A DNA stretch of 64,000 nt from Armillaria gallica (Eukaryota > Basidiomycota > Agaricomycetes > Agaricales > Physalacriaceae). Position 1 is the stretch's first letter. Every line of letters starts with the position of its first letter. The notes beneath the pieces were generated by a model. It searched no databases. It was not told where the DNA came from and saw nothing but the letters and a program-made list of their open reading frames with translations. The stretch spans positions 2,418,001-2,482,000 of the forward strand of contig JBANDB010000003.1 in assembly GCA_037576215.1 (NCBI GenBank). The letters are read 5' to 3'. This document shows, piece by piece, positions 45,508 to 55,867 of the stretch. The position numbers and the translations under genes are program-made.

Positions 45508-46707
45508 TTACTTTCGAATAACATACATGAAGCCGTCGTAACCCTTCTCATCAGCAGTACTGATAGTCGTAGCATCGACTTCATTATCTCCTTTAATCGA
45601 AGCAAGCAGCCTCCTAATCCCTTTAACTTTCTCTTTATCATAATCGGAGAGTGTATCTGGAAGATGTTCCTTGGCGACGTCGCCATTCAGAACGACATTA
45701 TCGAGGATCTATGCGTACCATGTGTCAGGTACAATTCTCACAAGAAATGGATGTACTCACTGTTGAACGAGACACGTGATACCCGACTCGATCCCGTCCT
45801 TATTACTTATATTGTACGCCGCTCCTTATCGGACTTTTCCTTTTTCCATACTCCTATACTTCAACCCGACAGTATATATACCTCGTAGTTACATCCGCAT
45901 CCTCAGTCGTTTCACTATTACTGCGCCGACTGAGGTATGCTTTACTTAACTCATATACCATACATACTTTACTCACTCGTTCTTTTAGTTCTAACTACGT
46001 TGTTCATCTTACTCTAGGTATGGTATTATATCAATACAGTCGTTTCACTATTACTGCGCCGACTGAGTTCTAACTACGTTGTTCATCTTACTCTACTCAC
46101 AATAACCCCTCCTTGTTTTATCAACCGTTTCGCCTCCGCGAAGTATTCAGCCATGGGGGGCTTATCCGCGTCGATGAAGATCAGGTCAAATTTTGGTTCA
46201 GTTGGGAGTCTTGCGAGAGTTTCGAGCGCAGGACCGACGATAATCTCAACTTGGGAGGTCAAACCAGCGAGCGCAATATTTTCCGAGGCGACCTGAGCTG
46301 AAATAAGATTTTTAACGCAAGATAATGACCGCCTGGTATTACCTTGGCATGGAGTTCATGAAGCTCGAGAGATATAATCTTTCCATCCTTGGGAAGTGCT
46401 CTTGCCAGAGATATAGTCGAGTATCTGCGAATAACTATTACCAAGGCAGTCAATGACAATGACACGAGTGCGATTCTTACCCTGCAAGTGTCCCGATCTC
46501 AAGTATTCTCTTTGCACCAATAGACCTAGCAAGTAAGTTCAGAAATTTGCCGAGCGCAGCGTTGACGGATATCTCTGTCCGTAGTCCATGGGCCTCGCTG
46601 TTCTGGAGAGCAGCATGGAGAATGTCGTCCTTTGGCATAAGAAAAGACCTATGGTATTGGTCTGAGCGAGCCCAATCAGTGTAAGTGGTGGCAGGGAAGT
46701 TCGCCAT
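45508..46707 (-). CDS. Class I O-methyltransferase (caffeoyl-CoA/catechol type), copy 1
   Basis: Start at 46707 (MANFPATTYTDW), aligned with the start of the neighbouring paralogue. After splicing: SAM-binding motif ILEIGTLAGYSTISLARALP, LELHELHAKV, FDLIFIDADK (metal-binding Asp in the DAD-like motif) and ILDNVVLNGDV. The C-terminus is EKGYDGFMYVIRK. This is the cation-dependent O-methyltransferase family acting on catechol-like small molecules in the cytosol. The intron between QGGVI and ILDNVV spans about 385 nt, against 50 nt at the same place in copy 2, because of the insertion at 45761-46093. The coding parts look intact. Confidence 0.85.
45761..46093. mobile_element. ~333-bp insertion in an intron with 7-bp target duplication
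   Basis: The block is flanked by TACTCAC at 45754-45760 and again at 46094-46100. Removing it plus one flank leaves a normal 52-nt intron for the methyltransferase gene. The duplicated 7-mer is the reverse complement of GTGAGTA, the intron's own 5' splice site, so both flanks carry a usable donor. The block has no transposase and no clear terminal inverted repeat. A GACTCGATCCC stretch near the left end resembles a Pol III box B with two mismatches, so a SINE-like origin is possible. Confidence 0.7.
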
Positions 46708-47266
46708 AGCTTTGCTGGAACCCAAAGGAAGATCGGTCGACTTTTAATCTACCATGACTCGGAACAAAGCGGAAACGATATATACCAGAGTAAACTGATG
46801 AATGTGGAATGAGCAAGACCATCCAGTGCGCTATTGACGCGGCTGAATAGTTCTAAGATGATTCAATTCCGGAGCATCCCACCAAAGAGAGGCATCTATA
46901 AAAAATTTCCGCATTGGTTAAACCCCGGCTACTCTGCAATGGAAAAGATTGTGAGATGCAGAGCTTTACCTGACATTGACGGTCATAAGTCAGTCACCAT
47001 TTATATTCTGGTACGAATTGCCAAGCAACGTGGTCATTCGCTTCCGAAGGGATTTCGTATTGTATAAACTGGCATGTTTCTTCGTTCAGGCTTGGTACCC
47101 GGTGTCGCGTCTGCCACAGCGCTTCGTTTAAGTCTGACCTCGCGGTTCTGAAAATAATCTTTTTATAGATACAGTAAAAACACATCTTACGTTTCCATCT
47201 ACATGTGAGTTAACCATTAGCACTGCAATGAGAAAGATACACCGTAACCTCACCAATTCACTTCCT
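46708..47266. other. Intergenic between the tandem methyltransferases
   Basis: About 560 bp with promoter of copy 1 and 3' flank of copy 2. No gene seen. Confidence 0.55.
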
Positions 47267-48093
47267 TCACTTTCTAATTGCGTACAGAAACCCATCATAG
47301 CCCTTCTCCCCGACAGTTCCCATCGTAATCGCCTCCACCCCGTTATCGTCGGGTAAAGCAGCAAGCAGTTTCCGTACACCATCCACACTCTCATCCGAGT
47401 AAGATGGATCAGCAACTAGCCCATTACGGACGACGTTATCTACAATCTGGAGAGGAAGATCAACATGTATTAATGTCGGTCATCATGGATCACGTACTAT
47501 AACTCCGCCCGGTCGAACAAGACGCTTGGCCTCAGTGAAATACCGCAGTATAGAAGCTTTGTCTGCATCGATAAAGGCGAGATCGAATTTGGGCTCAGAA
47601 GGAACCTTGGCCAAAGACTCTGAAGCAGGCCCAACGACGATCTTGACCTTGGACACTACCCCGGATTTGGTGAGATTTTCTGTCGCAACCTATGCATCAT
47701 TAGGGTCAGGAACACGTCGGAACAGTATCACACACCTGGGCGTGGAGCTCTTTCAGTTCAAAAGTTATCAACTCCCCTTCTTCAGGAAGTGCTTTCGCAA
47801 GCCATGTTGTGGAATATCTGTCGTTTCTGGTTGGCACGTAGCGAAGTATTGCTCGACAGGTCAAACGCACCCTCCAAGGGTCCCGACTTCCAATATCCTC
47901 TTCGCGCCAATAGTCTTCGCCAAAAGGTTCAAAACTGTCCCTGCGCAGCACTGACAGCGATATCTGGCAAGCCTTTCGCGACACTGTTCTTGGTGTTGGC
48001 TTCAAGGTCGTCGTCCTTCTGGATCAGATAAGAATTATGATATTTATCGGAGCGATCCCAGTCGGCGAACGAGGTAGCTGGCTTGTGTGCCAT
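47267..48093 (-). CDS. Class I O-methyltransferase (caffeoyl-CoA/catechol type), copy 2
   Basis: Start MAHKPATSFADW at 48093. After splicing: KTIGAKRILEVGTL, YSTTWLAKALPEEGELITFE, KFDLAFIDADKASILRYF, IVDNVVRNGLVADPSY and EKGYDGFLYAIRK, stop at 47267-47269. It is colinear with the copy at 45508-46707 and in the same orientation, so a tandem duplication. Differences are spread along the protein, which argues that the duplication is not recent. Substrates are unknown; no polyketide or terpene core enzyme is visible nearby. Confidence 0.87.
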
Positions 48094-49071
48094 GTTAAAT
48101 GGTGCGTACGATGATGGAAATTGTGAGCTTTATAACAGTTGGATCCGAGTTATCGTCGGACATGTCGTTAATCGGCCGATACGAAAAGATAGAACCAGAA
48201 TGGTGTTATCAACATACACTATGATGCTCTGGATCGGAAGGTTGAGATATATAGAGTGGGCATGGGACGAACAGACAAGACACCCAGAGCCAGAGACAAC
48301 AGTAGAAAACTTACTATGGTGTTTGTGTTTGTAACGGCACAAGATCCTACAAAAGGGAGACCCAATAAGGAACGGCCGTGGAAATTAGGGTAAATTCAAA
48401 TTGAAGTATAAAGTACTTAAGGTGATCGAGAAAGAAAGAACGAAATAAACCGGTATAGGCTGAATATCCCCAACACAGACAGGTTGGGTTCGGACAGTGT
48501 ACTGGACTGGTCATTTCAGCCCCGTTCTGGCAGCGATGGACATCGGTAAAGAAGAAAAAAAGCGAAAAATAACGGGGATAAGTAATGACTAAATGAGTGC
48601 AACAATATCGCAGCGGGGAGTAGGGATAGTTGCGTTCAGCAGCGGAGGTAATGGCTGACCATCCCTCCCTTCCATCGATAGGTCTGTATCGTTGTCTGTC
48701 TACGAGAGACTAGGTAATGGCAGTGGAGAGTAGCGGCCGTCGTCGTGGACCATGTCACGATCTAGTACTACTAGTGGTGGTTACGGTCGTCGGTTGGTGA
48801 AGAGTCGAGGACCAGGGTAAACCTAGGCCTGAAGTCAAGCGCTTCGAATTCGGACTCAGTAGTACTTATTTTTTGTTGGCCTTTCCTATTTATTATAGAA
48901 TTATGCTCAAAGCCTCAAAGTTGACCCTTGGGGATATCAATAAGTGTTTATTTGCGAAGCAAGGGTGTAAGTACTATTTAATTGGAACTGGATGCTGAAA
49001 ATGTCACGATGAAAGTGACGGGAAACTGGGGACAAGGCAGTACAAAGAATCGTAACGAAAAACTACAACTA
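48094..49071. other. Intergenic before the Tc1 pair
   Basis: About 980 bp without a supported gene. It includes the upstream region of methyltransferase copy 2. The base composition turns more A+T-rich toward the Tc1 element. Confidence 0.5.
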
Positions 49072-50651
49072 CACTGACTGACAAAAATAAAGAAACACAT
49101 GGTTTTTTTGATTGCAGTCGCAATAGCTTGTGAACGCCGTAATATTTTTTGAGACTTCCGGTGAGAGAAATATAGCTTGGTATCTGTAGTTTCTTGTTAG
49201 AAAAAGAATGAGATATATATGCAAAGCAAATAGTGAGATATAAATATGCTAGCTGAGAGTGTCATTTTTAGTAGTGTAAATAAAATGAGAAAACAAGAAA
49301 ATTGACCTGACGAAAAGTCCAACAACCTAATACCTAGTATGCCTACCCTTTGCCAATATCAAGGACCTCACCCGTGATGGGATACTACCATATAACACAT
49401 CACAATACTCTTTTCCAAGGGCAGCCCACTCCTCCTGCAGAACGGCAAATAATGCAGCAGTTGTTGTTGGGCGATGTGGTCTGCTGTTCAGACGATGCTT
49501 GAGAGTAGCCCAAGCATTCTCTATGATGCTTTGGTCAGGGCTATTTGGTGGCCAGTCCATTACAGAGATGTTTTTGTCAGCGAGCCACTTTTTTGTAAGC
49601 CGAGCCATGTGCTTGGGGTCATTGTCCTGCTGAAAAAGGACATCGTTGACTGAGAGATCATAGTCCTAGAGAGTACCAAGAAGTCCTTCATTAAGTATCC
49701 GGCAGTACTGGACAGCATTCATGGTGCCTTCCACCAAAATCAGTCTTCCAAAGCCCAAATATGTCATGCATCCCCAGACCATCACCCCCCCACCCCCATG
49801 CTTCAACCAGGGCAGCACATTATGCATGTCTAGTGCCTCACCAGGACTCCTATGACACCACTGCACTCTATCTGACCTAAAGAAGTTGAATTTGGACTCA
49901 TCTGAGTAGAGCACGGTATCCCATTTTTCTGCTCCCCATTCTGCATGTGCCTCTGCCCATGCCCATCGCTTTCTAACATGAGCCTTCATAAGCAATGGCA
50001 CCCTCCACCTCTTGTAACCTTTCAGACCCTCATCCGCAAGCCTGCGCTGCACAGTGCGCTCCGAAAGATAGTCAAAATATTGCCATTGAACATCAACCGC
50101 TGTCCTGCAGTCATGACTATGGATTTTTCGCACAGCAAATTTGACATCTGCATCATCCATTTTGTGTGGGCGACCTCTCTCTTTGATGCGAGCATAGTAG
50201 TTCTCCTTTCCTTTGTATTTGTGGCCAGTTTTACAGACGGTAGAGTGTGAACATCCAATGACATGGCTGATTTCGGTGCAGGTGTGGCCATCTTGAAGGA
50301 GAGTGCAAATATGGGCTGCTTTTGTAGGAGTAATAGGTACATTTGGTTTGTGAGAGGGAGGTGTATGCATGATAGGAATTTCAGTGCAGATGGCCCTGAT
50401 GGTGGTTCAGATTTGAGTTGATTCTGACATTGATGTGATGCCATTACATCACCAAAATTGGTATGTGGTTTTGCTACCCTCTTACTTTGTTCACTAATTG
50501 ATATTTTAATCTCGTTATTTTTACAATATTAAACTACAGGTATCAAGCTATATTTTTCTCACCGGAAGTCTGAAAAAATATCATGGTGTTCACAAGCTAT
50601 TGCAACTGCAATCAAAAAAACCATGTGTTTCTTTATTTTTGTCGGTCAGTG
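49072..50651 (-). mobile_element. Tc1/mariner element, copy 1 (minus orientation)
   Basis: A 1,580-bp element bounded by TA target duplications (49070-49071 and 50652-50653) with 121-bp terminal inverted repeats at 49072-49192 and 50531-50651 starting CACTGAC. It encodes a DD34E transposase. It is nearly identical to the element at 52350-53929, which has the opposite orientation. Confidence 0.95.
49327..50370 (-). pseudogene. Tc1 transposase, DD34E, interrupted by one stop (copy 1)
   Basis: N-terminal HTH regions (TEISHVIGCSHSTVCK; RTVQRRLADEGLKGYKRW) are followed by the catalytic domain, with YSDESKFN (first Asp), LFQQDNDPKH (second Asp) and PNSPDQSIIENAW (Glu); 34 residues separate the second Asp from the Glu. 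A single in-frame TAG at 49666-49668 separates the frame 49666-50370 from the distal frame 49327-49665. Without it the protein would be about 347 aa, a normal Tc1 length. The same stop is found in copy 2. Confidence 0.92.
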
Positions 50652-50720
50652 TATTTCGCAACAAGGTCTGTAGCATGCAACAAAAACTATCACCAGTGTC
50701 TGATTGCTGGTCTTTCTAGT

Positions 50721-52076
50721 ATGGGTGCTGTTTTATCCGCTTTTGCCACCGCCGCTTCTGCTGCAATCCCCATAATTCTCAATGTAATAAGGAACAGCAA
50801 AGTTCAGGAAAGCCTAACTTTGACCTCGATCTTGCAGCATCATAGGAGAATGGAGAGTCCAGAAAATGATGCTCGTCGTCATATTCAGCAGTTGGAGAGA
50901 GAGAAGAAGGAGCAGTATGAGAAAGCTGAAAGGGAGAAGGAGGCAGCGCTGGAGGCGATTCGGCGCACCAACGAAGAGGCGAAGGCAAATGAAAAGATGA
51001 AAGAGATGATGGAAGCTCAGAAGACGGTGGAGGCGAAGTGGAAGAAGGATGTTCACCAAGTCGAATGGCCTTCTCGAGAGCAGTACAACATGGTCAAGCA
51101 GTGTCTTTACCAGGATGGGAAATTCCATCTCGCTATTGCCGGTAAATTGGGAATAGGCAAGTCATCACTCATCAACACCTTTCGAGGCATATGGGATGAC
51201 GAGGAAGGATCTGCTGCCACTGACATTGTCGAAAGCACCACCAATGTTACTCCATACCCTGATCCTAATCCTGCCAACCCTTTTATCTGGTTCGACATTC
51301 CAGGTTCAGGAATGATCAATTGCCCTGATTGGATGTATTTTAACAACCAAGGGCTCTACATCTTCGACACCATCATCGTTCTGGTAGGAGACCGTTTTAC
51401 TGACGGAGACCTTGCAATCCTAAAGAATTGCAAGTGATACAGCATTCCTACCTATATTGTTTGTTTCAAGTCTGACAGACACATTGAAGAGCTTGTCAAG
51501 AAAAAGAGGAGGCATTGTGGTGGACGGAGTGATTGGGAGATTAACGACGAGGTGCACAAAGAGTACCTTGGCAAAACACAGAGTACTGTTTGAGATAATT
51601 TGATGAAGGCCAATCCTCCCCTTCCCTCCCAGAAAGTGTATGCCGTGTCTCGGGATACACTCACTTCAGTGGTCCAAGCAGAGCCCCTCGGCGATAATGC
51701 TGTCGTTCTTGACGAGCACCAGCTGCTCAAGGATATGCTTCACGATGCATATTCTTGGCATTCTGAGAAGTCCTGGCACGTCATGCAGGATCTCATAAAG
51801 CGGGCTGGTATAGAGGCAAGGGGGTTGCAAAAACATAAAAAGTCATATTGGGTCGAAAATATTTTTAAGGCCTGCTTGAGCAGACCGACCGACCGGCATG
51901 GGAATAACATACTAGGAATAGAAGCTGAGTCATCTAATTTTACCATTTATAAATACACAGCCACCAGCAACTTGCCAGTTCCCGGACCTGAGGTTACTGG
52001 CCACTTGCATCCGACTTGCCCCAGTCAGCCCAGTCCTGCCGGTGGCTCACCCAAGCGTATTGTGAGTCTTATATGA
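50721..52076 (+). pseudogene. IRG-like dynamin/GTPase pseudogene between the Tc1 copies
   Basis: One frame runs from ATG 50721 to the stop at 52074-52076, broken only by TGA codons at 51435-51437 and 51591-51593. N-terminal hydrophobic segment, then a charged coiled coil (residues about 50-115), then a GTPase core: LAIAGKLGIGKSSLINTF (P-loop), VESTTNVTPYP (switch I Thr), WFDIPGSG (DxxG), IIVLVGDRFTDGD and, just after the first TGA, IPTYIVCFKSD (G4-like). This layout matches immunity-related GTPase (IRG-like) proteins present in several fungi. Both TGAs fit CGA to TGA changes. The right TIR of Tc1 copy 1 ends 70 bp before the ATG. Confidence 0.8.
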
Positions 52077-52349
52077 TACGAGAAAGGCTCTTTCACACTG
52101 AACAATGCATTCACAGTGCCCAGAATAGCTTTATCGTTCCATGCAGAAGTGTGGACAAAAAATTCCTAAGGGCTCCTGAGGCCGACCAACCAACCAACCC
52201 AATGTGCTGGCTTGCCGGGCCGCAACCCCCTTGTATAGAGGTCTTTCATTGCCTCAGTCCTACTATGGAGCTGGGAAACCGATGCCTTGATAGCCATACG
52301 TCCCTTTTCAGTTTGTTCTGACTACATATCTCTTGCTTCCGATCATGTA

Positions 52350-53929
52350 CACTGACCGACAAAAATAAAGAAACATGTGGTTTTTTTGATTGCAGTTGCA
52401 ATAGCTTGTGAACACCATGATATTTTTTCAGACTTCCGGTGAGAAAAATATAGCTTGATACCTGTAGTTTAATATTGTAAAAATAACGAGATTAAAATAT
52501 CAATTAGTGAACAAAGTAAGAGGGTAGCAAAACCACATACCAATTTTGGTGATGTAATGGCATCACATCAATGTCAGAATCAACTCAAATCTGAACCACC
52601 ATCAGGGCCATCTGCACTGAAATTCCTATCATGCATACACCTCCCTCTCACAAACCAAATGTACCTATTACTCCTACAAAAGCAGCCCATATTTGCACTC
52701 TCCTTCAAGATGGCCACACCTGCACCGAAATCAGCCATGTCATTGGATGTTCACACTCTACCGTCTGTAAAACTGGCCACAAATACAAAGGAAAGGAGAA
52801 CTACTATGCTCGCATCAAAGAGAGAGGTCGCCCACACAAAATGGATGATGCAGATGTCAAATTTGCTGTGCGAAAAATCCATAGTCATGACTGCAGGACA
52901 GCGGTTGATGTTCAATGGCAATATTTTGACTATCTTTCGGAGCGCACTGTGCAGCGCAGGCTTGCGGATGAGGGTCTGAAAGGTTACAAGAGGTGGAGGG
53001 TGCCATTGCTTATGAAGGCTCATGTTAGAAAGCGATGGGCATGGGCAGAGGCACATGCAGAATGGGGAGCAGAAAAATGGGATACCGTGCTCTACTCAGA
53101 TGAGTCCAAATTCAACTTCTTTAGGTCAGATAGAGTGCAGTGGTGTCATAGGAGTCCTGGTGAGGCACTAGACATGCATAATGTGCTGCCCTGGTTGAAG
53201 CATGGGGGTGGGGGGGTGATGGTCTGGGGATGCATGACATATTTGGGCTTTGGAAGACTGATTTTGGTGGAAGGCACCATGAATGCTGTCCAGTACTGCC
53301 GGATACTTAATGAAGGACTTCTTGGTACTCTCTAGGACTATGATCTCTCAGTCAACGATGTCCTTTTTCAGCAGGACAATGACCCCAAGCACATGGCTCG
53401 GCTTACAAAAAAGTGGCTCGCTGACAAAAACATCTCTGTAATGGACTGGCCACCAAATAGCCCTGACCAAAGCATCATAGAGAATGCTTGGGCTACTCTC
53501 AAGCATCGTCTGAACAGCAGACCACATCGCCCAACAACAACTGCTGCATTATTTGCCGTTCTGCAGGAGGAGTGGGCTGCCCTTGGAAAAGAGTATTGTG
53601 ATGTGTTATATGGTAGTATCCCATCACGGGTGAGGTCCTTGATATTGGCAAAGGGTAGGCATACTAGGTATTAGGTTGTTGGACTTTTCGTCAGGTCAAT
53701 TTTCTTGTTTTCTCATTTTATTTACACTACTAAAAATGACACTCTCAGCTAGCATATTTATATCTCACTATTTGCTTTGCATATATATCTCATTCTTTTT
53801 CTAACAAGAAACTACAGATACCAAGCTATATTTCTCTCACCGGAAGTCTCAAAAAATATTACGGCGTTCACAAGCTATTGCGACTGCAATCAAAAAAACC
53901 ATGTGTTTCTTTATTTTTGTCAGTCAGTG
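52350..53929 (+). mobile_element. Tc1/mariner element, copy 2 (plus orientation)
   Basis: Exactly 1,580 bp, bounded by TA (52348-52349 and 53930-53931), with 121-bp terminal inverted repeats at 52350-52470 and 53809-53929. The translated frames are identical to copy 1, and the flanking non-coding parts I compared differ only by a CA/TG dinucleotide in the left TIR (position ~52374). It is oriented opposite to copy 1, so the pair forms a 4.86-kb inverted structure around the GTPase pseudogene. Confidence 0.95.
52631..53674 (+). pseudogene. Tc1 transposase, DD34E, interrupted by one stop (copy 2)
   Basis: Protein sequence identical to copy 1 in both parts (52631-53335 and 53339-53674 region), with the same TAG at 53333-53335. 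Catalytic triad DD34E present. The shared nonsense codon means neither copy makes full-length transposase unless the stop is read through. Confidence 0.92.
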
Positions 53930-55867
53930 TAGATAGAAGTCACCACAGCTAAGCGTTAGATTGTGTGCCTTGAAATCTAGGAATGAGAAATTTATAAATT
54001 GTAGAAAATGAAACATGCATTACTTCCAGAAGAGGGAAATTGAAAAAGGTGGAGATGAGAGATACAAGATGGGTGCAGATAGTACTTGATATTGTCGTAG
54101 AGGAACTGCAGCCTTCTCTAACAAGATGTTTATATGACAATTGCGGCTGGACTTAATTTCACACCAGCAGGCATTGTGAAGAAAAACTTGCTTGTCATCT
54201 AAAAAAAGGCCAAAATCTTGATGGGAGTACAAGGGGCCTGTTGACCTGTAGAGGGAGGCCAGTAGACTAGCTACTTTCAGAAGATTTGTCGATGCACATC
54301 GGACAGAACGGAGTCTCGGGCCAAAGTCAAACAGAAATGGTTTGCACTTGTGGCGAGAGAATCAGCTTCCTTTCAGTGGTTCGAGTTGTCCCAAACCACT
54401 GCTTATGTTCATGGCACACGTGATGCTTACACACACACAGTGCAGACTCCTCCAAATATATAGCTTCAAGTTTGAAGATTGTATTGAGATGGACGGTATA
54501 GTAGGGATGCTGATGAGGTTGGAGCAGCCAAAAAAAAACAAGCAAAAGTGAGGAGGAACGGAAGGTAATCGAGATGCCCTTGAATAACCCTTGAACTCAT
54601 CAACAAGGGCATCTAGGGTGTTTTGCGGTAAGGGAATCTCCATAGACATACTGTCACTCAGGCCGTTGATTAATGGTCCAGTGGAGGAAGGGCGACAAGG
54701 TTAACAAGTATGTCTAAGAGAACTTTGCATGTGCATTTTTCAATGTTCTGATGTATGAGTATACAGGTCTCGGCTGTTCTCATTAAATCCATATATCCAG
54801 AAGGAGTCCGGCAGGGAATTGCTTTCTAAGTTTTTTTATCAATTATCTATTCTTTGGGATGCATCTTCTATATCAGGTAAGAATTGTGACCGATTCTGAC
54901 AATTCATCTGGACCAGCAGAACCATGTGGCTAGTCAACCTCTCCATCATCACCCTACCATCACCCTCGTTCTGCTCTGCTTCGAATGTCCATACCACAGC
55001 TGAGAATCATGGATCTGGAGATTGCAGGTCACGGAAGTTGGAAGGAGTACTGTGTGAGGAGAGCATGCCTAAACTGCATCTCGTGTTTCTATGGACACTG
55101 TCACAACCAATGAAGGCTTCCTGAATTCAGTGATAGTCACCTGTCATTGCATATTAATTGTTGCGTGCTGCAGGAATGTTGACGAGGAGATGTTGCTAGA
55201 CGTATGAATACAGGCAGCATTGAATAATTTGACAAGTTCCCGATCATCGAAGAGCATAGCAATGGGCCTGAAATGAATGGCAGATGAGATTCTTATGGAA
55301 CAACATGATGCTTAGCTCATGAGGTATATCCCACATATCAAAGGCCATACTGATTCCCCGTGGAAGTAGCGACCATTGGTCTCAGCACCTTGTGCACTCA
55401 AGTTAGGACATGTGATGAACAATCGAACTTTAAGTTGCATTCTGAGAGGTCTGAGGTATGAATAAGAGAGAAATGTGGCTTGAGAACCAGTCTTGGCTAG
55501 CAGTGAAGTGGTATTCTGGTGTCATGGTGCAAATAACTTGGAAAGATTGTGTTCCGTATTATATAGATATTGTACCGCTTATCGATGTCTCATTTCATGG
55601 GGAACAGTTGGCACCAATGAATTTGATTAGGTTTTGCAGTTGCATGGTGCAGAAAAGGGCTAGAAGTGCATAGGACTTTTTATAGGACAAGCGCCATCGC
55701 AAAGAACCCCATTCGATAACAAACACCATGAACTGATATTTTTTGACATATATAGACATAATAGAACATTAGATATTAATGCAAGCAATACTATTATCGC
55801 ACATAAGTGACAGATCAACGAAAAAGAAACCAAGTACTCACTAGATCAGAACCATGAAGATGAACCA
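53930..55867. other. Gene-poor spacer, no gene supported
   Basis: About 1.9 kb, A+T-rich, with short frames (for example 54362-54649 minus, 55458-55673 plus) that show no motifs or splice structure I can support. Confidence 0.5.

Noticed and set aside
50583..50720. Extension of the GTPase frame into the Tc1 terminal repeat, giving a fusion start
   Set aside because: The earlier ATG lies inside the TIR and encodes TIR-derived residues; the ATG at 50721 fits an ordinary N-terminus.
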